Source: a virus
Length of the DNA: 64,000 nt
IMG/VR virus record: IMGVR_UViG_3300008113_000026
Coordinates: 1 to 64,000 of that record
Strand: one strand, 5' to 3'
This document shows, in pieces, positions 42,901 to 51,900 of this stretch (positions are counted from its first letter, which is position 1; the number at the start of each line of letters is the position of its first letter). The notes under the pieces were generated by a model. It saw only the letters and a program-made list of their open reading frames with translations. It was not told the DNA's origin and ran no database searches. Made by a program: the position numbers and the translations under genes.

Positions 42901-45900
42901 CCCAACCTGAACTAACTGAGAAGTTAAGTCCTTGTATTTCAACTCCACCAAACTCCACACCCTTTATTAGTTGGGTGACATCTTTTCCTGGCATATTTGC
43001 AGTTGGGTAGTAACTGGTAATAATTCTATCAACTGCATTTTGTATGTTAATATTTTTAGCATACTGAACTGTAATTGTTGATCCCGGAGTTGGTATGTTT
43101 TTAAAGTTAATGTATCCAACATACTTTGTAAATCCAGTTTCAACAACTTGTCTTAGTTGAATCAAATAGTCGCTAGTTATGATTTCTGAACCAGTATTGG
43201 TACTTGAATTTAATTCACGTACAATGATTTTATCAGTATCTAACTCTGGAGGGAAAGTTAATTTGAACGTGTCAGTATAGCTTTCTCCAGAAGATTGAGT
43301 AAACGTATCAACAGTATACAATGTGTTTTTAATATATTGTATTCTTAAATTCTGTCTTGCAGGCAGTGCAAGATTAAATGTAATCACTGTTGACAAATCA
43401 TTTCTAAAAGTTATTCTGTAATTATCAGCACTAATTTCTGCATCATTTAAAAACAACTTAATAGTTGATTCATCCTGTAATGCAGGATAGTTTGTGTCTG
43501 TACTAGTAGATGGATAAGCCAATACATAATTTAATGTTATTCCATCTGTGTCAAGATTTCTGTTAAGAATTTCCCCAGTGTATAGACCTTTATCTGAAGT
43601 TCTATCAAACTTCATCTGTATTTGATTAGTTCTTACCTTGCTGTTTGATAACACAGCATACGCAGAACCATTTACAAAATTTGTTAAGTAGTTTGATCCG
43701 CCAGTTAAAATAACTCTAGGAGTTGTTAAATATCCGCTTCCAGGATTTGTAACAATGATGCTTGATAGTTTTCCATTACTAATTTTAGCAATTGCTGTAG
43801 CACCAGTACCAGTGTCGCCACTAACAGGCACAATTGTAACTATTGGAGGAGTTATATAATTTTCTCCAGCCAATCCAACTCTAATATCTGATACAGTAAA
43901 TCCATAATTTTCACCCCAGTGCTTGTATGGATAAACATTGTTAATCATAGAGCTAGTTGGCAATTTAATCTTACCAGTTACACTATCAACATACGCAGGC
44001 AAATCAAAATCAGTTACGCCTACACCCATCTTTTCAGTAGTGTTATAGCTAACTGTTGATTCTCTAAATTTAGATTTATATGGTTTAATTTCTTTAATAA
44101 AATCTTCAACGTAGCTGAAGTCATTAAAACGATAAACATCATCTTGATCTAGTGTGCCGGCATCCACAAGAGGTGTAATAAAACTAGTCTTGTATACCCA
44201 ATCTACAAACAACTGCTCACTTAAAACATGTCTTACAGCAACAAATACAAACTTTTTCCAATAGGACGCTAGGTCACCTGTAAAAATATTGTCTTTAATT
44301 GCATTCAAAATAATACGTAATTCAGTAGTATTTGTTTCATCAAATCCACCTTGGTCATATCTAGTTACGTTGTCAAATCCAAGTCCGGCAGCGGCCTTAT
44401 CATACAACTTGTTGTTAAATTGTACAGTTCCGTTTTCTCTAAACACTAGATCATAGTCATCAAGATAATTGCCAATACCTGGTGCTGTCTTACGTAGAAT
44501 AATTTTTCTACCGTCTCCTGGTGTTCTAATTTCAACTGTTGACCCTGTTTCAAAAATAAACGATTCTAAATCTGAAATAAAATTAATTGCGTATGTGGCA
44601 GGAACATCAACTGCATAAGAGGGATCAACCCAATCAATATAACTCCAGTATTTGGGTACATTAACTGTTTGCGTAGACTCTCTAACAAATGCTTTGTTTT
44701 TGTATTGATAGATTGCCCACTTGTCAATTTCTGTATCAAGTATAGTTAATACTGCGTATGGTCGAGCTATTAATTTTGGTATTTGAGTATATCCATAACC
44801 TTGATTTACAATTCTAACAGAAACAACACGGCCATTTAAGTCAATAGCAGTTTGTATTGTTGCTCCTTGCCCATCACCATAAATTCTAACTGTAGGGGCA
44901 ACTTTATAACCATTACCAGGGTCGTCAATGTTTACGCTAACAATCCTACCGTTGATTACTTCAGCACTTAATTTAGTTTGTGCTTTTCCGTTGGTGCCTA
45001 TCAGTGATATTTCATCACTTAATTCAATGACTTCATCATAATGTCCTAAACTAATAGACGGGTAATCTTCAACTTCTTCTAAACTGGTTATATTAGACTT
45101 GCCAACAATATCATGTTTACGTAACACTTCATTGACATACTCAATCATAATTTTTAATGCCAAGTCTCTATCTTTAAACCAAGACTGTCTTGGTCTATAT
45201 GAAGTACCGTAACGTAATTTTGGAGACAATGTTGGATCAGGTACTGGATTTCCAGCAACATCTTGACCAACAAGACTATCAATAAGTTTATTTTCAATGC
45301 TAGGATCTAAATTTAAATAGGTAACATTTTCATTCACTAGCTGCCAATGACTGTGACGATTAATTTCTTTTTCAGATGTTTGATAGTACACATCAATATT
45401 AATTTTATCACCATTCAAAGACTTTTTAGCATTGGTTAAACTCAGTGAGTTTGTTGCTAAGAAGCTAGCAAATTTAATACCTTGACCTTTAGGATCCTCA
45501 ATTATTCTTGCACAATCAAAAGAACTTAAATTTCTAAATGCTAAATCTGGAAGAGTAATTTTGTTTCTGACCCAAAAGTAATAAACGTTAACAAAGTCAT
45601 TGACAACAGGATCATAGTATTGATTAATTGAAAGGACCGTATTATCTGGATTTAGTGGCTGACCACTTACTCCTAATGCTAATCCATCAGTGGTGTCAGC
45701 TAACTGTGCCCACTCGCTTGGTCTAAAATCACTCTTAACCCATTCGTATACATCAACAGTTGATCCTGGGAACAACTTGCCCCAGTTGTTTGCTCTAAAC
45801 TCATTATTTCCTTGTTCATACCAAACAAATCTTAAGGTGCTAGTATCAAGCCAAACCTCACCAACATGGTCGTCTAACCAAGTTGTTTTATTATCAACTC

Positions 45901-48900
45901 TTACTTTTGCTGAAGTTTCTAATGCAACAGTATAAACTGCTGGGTCGAATGGTTGAATGTATTTGATTTCATTCAATACCTTAGATGGCAACTTACCTTT
46001 TATTGGATCGTAAATTTCGTAATGATCAATAATTTCTAATGTACTGTTGTTATAGCTGATAACTTTTTTAATTTTATCAACATCAATTATTGCTTCCTGC
46101 ACTCTAACTTTTGACCATGACCAAGAAGAGCCGCAGCCACATGCCTGATCTATATCACGCTTTTTGTCAAAAATTACAACCGTTCCAGAATCTGTATATG
46201 TTGTCAACTGATTAGAATCTTCTAAAGTTCCAATAACTTTTAAATCATATTTTGGTGCGCCAACAAGCATGAACTCACCGTCTGTTGCAATTCCAGTACC
46301 ATATCCGTCAAAGGACGCACTGTCGCCACTAATTAACGATTCACCAAAAACATATTTGTTTCCTAATTTTTGATACAAATAAACTGCTCCACTAGATTGT
46401 GCTTTGCTTACAAATCTAGTGCTGCCAGTATCAAATGTTGTTCTTAAGGGCGCAGCCGCAGATGTTGGGTTCAATACATATTCTGATCCATATCTTTGTG
46501 CAGAGTCAGTATATCGTTCAGTGTAAGTGTCAAATGCAACAGGTGTTGCTTGACCACCGCCAATAGCAGTGACTAATAATGTTTTACCGTCATCACTTAA
46601 CGCTAGATTACTTCCAAATAGTTCGCCTGTTTCAGTTGCTGGTGAAGTAATTTTTTGATCCAAGGCGTATGAAGCGTTTGTTTGTAATTTTAATACATAG
46701 ACCAAACCTGCATCTAATTTCTCTGTAGAAGAATGATCGCTAGATATTAGTAGTGCTGTGCCATCTGCTGACATAGCTAGTTTGTCACCAAATCTATCGT
46801 TTCTAATTGTACCTTGACCTGTGATAGTAATAGTTGTTGTAGCAGTTTCGTCTGTTAGTGAACGCAATGGTTTAAATGCCATACGTAATACACTCAATTC
46901 ACTGATTACAAATTCTCCACTATTACCTGCATTTGTTGATCCAGCAATAATAACAGATTGTCCAATTCTAAAACCATCTGCAATAAAACTTCCATTGTTT
47001 CTAACTATTGAATTATCTGATGCTTGGAATGAAATAATTTGCGCAATAGTGTTGTAGGATTTTATTACCCCTTTTAACAACAAGTCATTTGATTCTAAAT
47101 AGTCATCTGCATATATTGTTTGTGTTAATTGATAGCTGTAAGAACCTGGATCTTTTCTAAAAATAAACACTGCACCTGAGTGAACTTGTGTTCTATCTTT
47201 TAAGTGTCCAGGTGCTGATACTGCCAACACTGTTCCATTTTTATTAGATACAATGTCACTACCAAAGTTAGACTTTGAATTTACATCAGTGACTGCAGAG
47301 CGTAGATTGTATGGATTTCCGCCAACAGTATACACTTGCCACACATTGCTACTGTCCAAATAATAAACAAATATTGCGCCAATGCCGCCATCTTGTCCTG
47401 GTGATGATACCAATAAGGTTGGTTTGTCAGATCCTACAAATTTTACTTTGTGACCAAAGTTTGCACCTTCTTGTGCTATAGGACTAGCTAAAACAACTTC
47501 AGTTCTATACTCATCAAGATCATTATTAAATTTAACAATCTTAATTGCACCCTCGTCAAACAACTCGGACGAAGACTTATTAAAGTCTAAAACTTTTTTA
47601 ATTGGATCTAATGCCTGACCTAAAACTTTCCATTTTGCATTAGAAGAATTTGGAGCTCCTGAAACAATATATCGTATAGTAAGAGATGTATTTTCCCAGC
47701 AATCTAAACTTGCCCCGTGGAGTCTTTGTATTTCTGGTATTGCAACTCCATTTTTTACATCTTGTATAGTTAATATATCACTGAAGTTTTCTTCTAACAA
47801 ATAGCTTTGATGTAAGATAACATCTTCAGATCCAAGTGCGTTTCTTTCATATACATACACTCTGCCACGTTCTAATTCTGTAGCAGAAACAATAATATTT
47901 TTAGACACTGGAGCAATTATTGTAGTATTACCAAATTTTTGTCCAGACTGATTAATTCTTGGTCGTATTGGTAATGCTTTTGTGTTTGCTTCTTTTTCTA
48001 AAACTGCCCATGTGCCGTCACCAACATTATCAACCCAAACAAACTCGCAATTTTGCCATCTTGCAAGTCCTGGAATAGATGCTAAATCATCTAGGTTAGC
48101 AAATCTTGATGAAGCAAAATAATACATTGACCCGTTTAGTATTTCACCAGCAGTTGGTATATCGTTAAATGCTGTTTTGACTACAAATGTTGTTCCATCA
48201 GGAATACCTAATACTTCGTAAACACCATTTAGTGGATCATCTAGTCTAGAAATTGATACAAAATCACGCAATTTTAGTTTATGCGCAACGTCAGTATTAA
48301 AACTGATTAAATTATTTGCGTTATCAACTGTATAATTAATAATTGTCACAGGGGACAGCGTGTATCTTTTAACTCCCCAATTTCCTGAATTATCAATTGC
48401 TAACCAAACAGTATCACCTTCTCTCAAAGAAGCAGAAGAAGACAATGTTAGTATGTTGTTTTCATATAATCCAGTGAATACAACATCATCTAATCTTACA
48501 TAGCCCGCAGTTGGTATTTTTTGATATTGGCTGTATCCATTACCATTAACTGGAGATACATCAAGAGTTGGCCAAGGTTGTCCATTATAATCAGCTGGAC
48601 GAATCTGCATATCAGATAATGAAACTTTGTATGCTTTATCTAAAGATGACTTTAGATTGTTATATTCAAATTCAAAGATTTGAGGATCTTGATTAATTTT
48701 ATTTTGGTCTAGAGTAAATTCTATTTCTTCATAAGAATTTTCTCCACCAAATGTTCCTAATCTAATAGCCCACTCTTCTTGTAAACTAATATGTGCGCCT
48801 GTTGCAGTATTATTAGCAACTGCAAACTTCTCTAATGGAAGTGTAGTTCCTTTTTCTCTAATAAATCCTTGATAAAATTTATACTGACTTGACTCGTCAG

Positions 48901-51900
48901 GTATCAAAGAATTTAAATATGTTCTTGGAACATAACCTATTAATTTTTGTGCGTATTTTTGTTGACTGTTATCAAAGTTAACACTATCTAAACTATAGAA
49001 TTCTTCAAACTGACTAATCTTATATTCAAAGTTAGGCAACAACTGTGCAACTGGTTGCTTGCCTAGTAGTGTCCAATCTTCATAATTAAAAAGTTCTCTA
49101 GCTAATGTGCGAGCTTTAGCTTGATAATATTTTGTTTGGTATCTAACAACATTTCCAATTTCATAATCAATGTTAGGTTCCCAATCATTAATCTTGGCGC
49201 TGTCATATACAAATCCTGGAATGTAAAAATCACCCTTCCAGCCGTCTGTCATGAACCCTTTAATTTTGAATCTCTTCTGTCTATATCCAGAAGTTGGTTC
49301 GTAAATTAGATCATTAAAAATTGTTTTATTGTCAAAAACTACAACGTGTTCTTTTTGTACTAGACTAATTTTTACAAAATAAACACCATCAGCCGTGCCA
49401 GCAGTATCAATAACAAAAGAACCTTCTTGTCTAGAAATTCTTACTTTGGTTCTATCAATAGTAGTACCATCTGCTTTTAGTAGAGTATAATCATAAAAAC
49501 TATCGTATAGATCATCAACGACAGAATCTTCACTTGTAAAATAAATCTTTTCTGCAAAAGGAGAAAGACTGATTACTGAACTGGTAGACCAATTTTGTAG
49601 ACTCCAGAATAAAAACTCTTTTCCTGCTAATTTCCAATCTGCAATTACATCTAGCTCTGGTAAAAGATTTTCAAATTTAAATCCTAAGGATTTAACTTGT
49701 TCGCCGTAACCAAGTATAAAATCAAATACATCTTGTATAGAATTATATTTTGTTCCATAAGGCACAATTGTATCAACGTCTTCAAAAGAATTTGGTACAA
49801 ATGCTTCAACACCACCAATTGCTGGAAGGTAAGGAAGTGGATAATATAATCCTGGATCAAATGCCTGCTTAGTCAAGTGAGTTGAAATTGCTCTATAATA
49901 TTGTTGGCCGTTAGCAACTACTAGTCCAGCATTTACAGTGGCGTTTGCAGACCAATATATAAATGGTTCAGTTGTTCCGCCTACAGATATTACAGGATCA
50001 TTAGTAGCATGGATTGCTTTTTTAATTGTAAAATAAGGAGAGTTAGAATCATATCCTCTCACCATATATCCAGCTTCTGTTCTTTCAACAATAATACCAG
50101 ACATTGTTAAAGTTTTAGTAGGAGACCCTGTAGAAAGAACTAATTGATAGTTTTCTTCTGGGACATACACTTTGTCAACTGTTTTATAAGATGTTACTGT
50201 TTCCAATGCAACTCTAAACTTATCCTTACTTGTAAATCCGCCAACTTTATAAATTAAGTTTGATTGAATTCTATTTAGGTAGTTTTGTAATCTAAATGCT
50301 GGATTAGAAAATCTCTGTCTTAAATTTTCAACAATGTAAGGATGATAACCTGTTGCATAAACAAAATTATTATCTATTGTATTTGAAAAAACCTTTAGTG
50401 CAGACGGACTCAGTCTTTCTAAAGAATCTTTATATACGATCTGATTAGCAATATTAAAGACATTTCGTGAAGTGTCAAATCCTAAAGTTGCATACTTAGC
50501 TGGCATTATTAGCGCCATTGCTATTTGCACTGCAAAAGGATAGATATCACTTCTTCTCCAAGCAGTTTCTGCAGGACCCATATCACCAAATGACCAGTTA
50601 GTATATCTTGCAGAATAATCAAAATCTTTTACAGCATTGACTTGTAAAGGATCTTTTAAACTGCCGTATGAATCTACAGGGATAATATTAGACAGTCCTG
50701 GTCTTGCATATTTTTCATCATAGCCTTTTCTAACTCCATTTCGAATATATCCATATTCCAAATCTTTCCACATAACATCATTACCAGATGTATAAGGAGC
50801 AGGGCCGTATTCAGTTTCCCACCAAGTTGGCTTTTTATAGAAGCCTAACATTTCCCAAGGGCAGGTATGTGGTCTATCTGTATCGTAATGCTGTTTGTAA
50901 ATTTTTCTCCAAGAGCCGGTGATAAATGCATTTCTATCAATTATGCCATTTGAATTTACGTATTTGAATCCAAAGTTGTTTAGGTAAATTTCATTTTCGT
51001 TTGCTGTATAGTCAATACTATAGATACCAACCCATTTTAAAAATTCATCTTCAATAGATTGGTCAAATTGCTCAGACGTGTATCCAGTTTTTCTAAATAT
51101 GCTAGGCAAAATTTCATTTACATCTAAAATTCTTGGATCGTATTCAACTTTTAAATTGTTGTAAATTCGTTTTTCTAACTCTAATAATAGTTGATCTCTG
51201 TCATCGCCAAAGCAAACTGTAACTGACCCGTCATGTCCTTGTATAACTGACGTTGGTTCAATATACGTGTCATCTAAGTAAATTGCTGGCTCAAAACTAG
51301 GATATAGTCCTAGTTTTGTTGGTGACATAGGCATCACTGCACCATGAATATTATTAAAAACTCTAATTAAAATCTCATCACTTACTGATAGTGTATTAAC
51401 GAATCTAACTAACGGATTGTTTACATCAAAAGAATAATCTTTATCAATGGTCAACTGCTCTCCGTTAACATATACTAATATTGCCTTTTTGCCAAACAAA
51501 AATCTATCGTAAATTTCTGATCCATATGCATACGCCTTAATATTTGTATCGTTAACAGTGTATGTATAATCTCGCTTGTTTAAGCCATACGGCAACATAT
51601 CACTATAATAAAACATAGAAGCAGGAGTTTTATCTTTAGCAATACTTAAAATTATCTTATCTAATGCATCTGGAATATTAGCATACTCTGCTAATTCTGT
51701 AAATTTTTGTAATACTAAAATTTTATATCTTTGATATTCCAATGCAGACCAACGAATAGAATGTATTAGATTATAATCTTTATTAGCTATTAGTGCGCCT
51801 GCCATTGCAACCAGACCGTCGTGTTGAACAAATCTTCTTCCGTATTTGTCCAAGTTTTCTAAATCACGTAAATTATTTCTATCAATGGCAGTGTTTAAAT

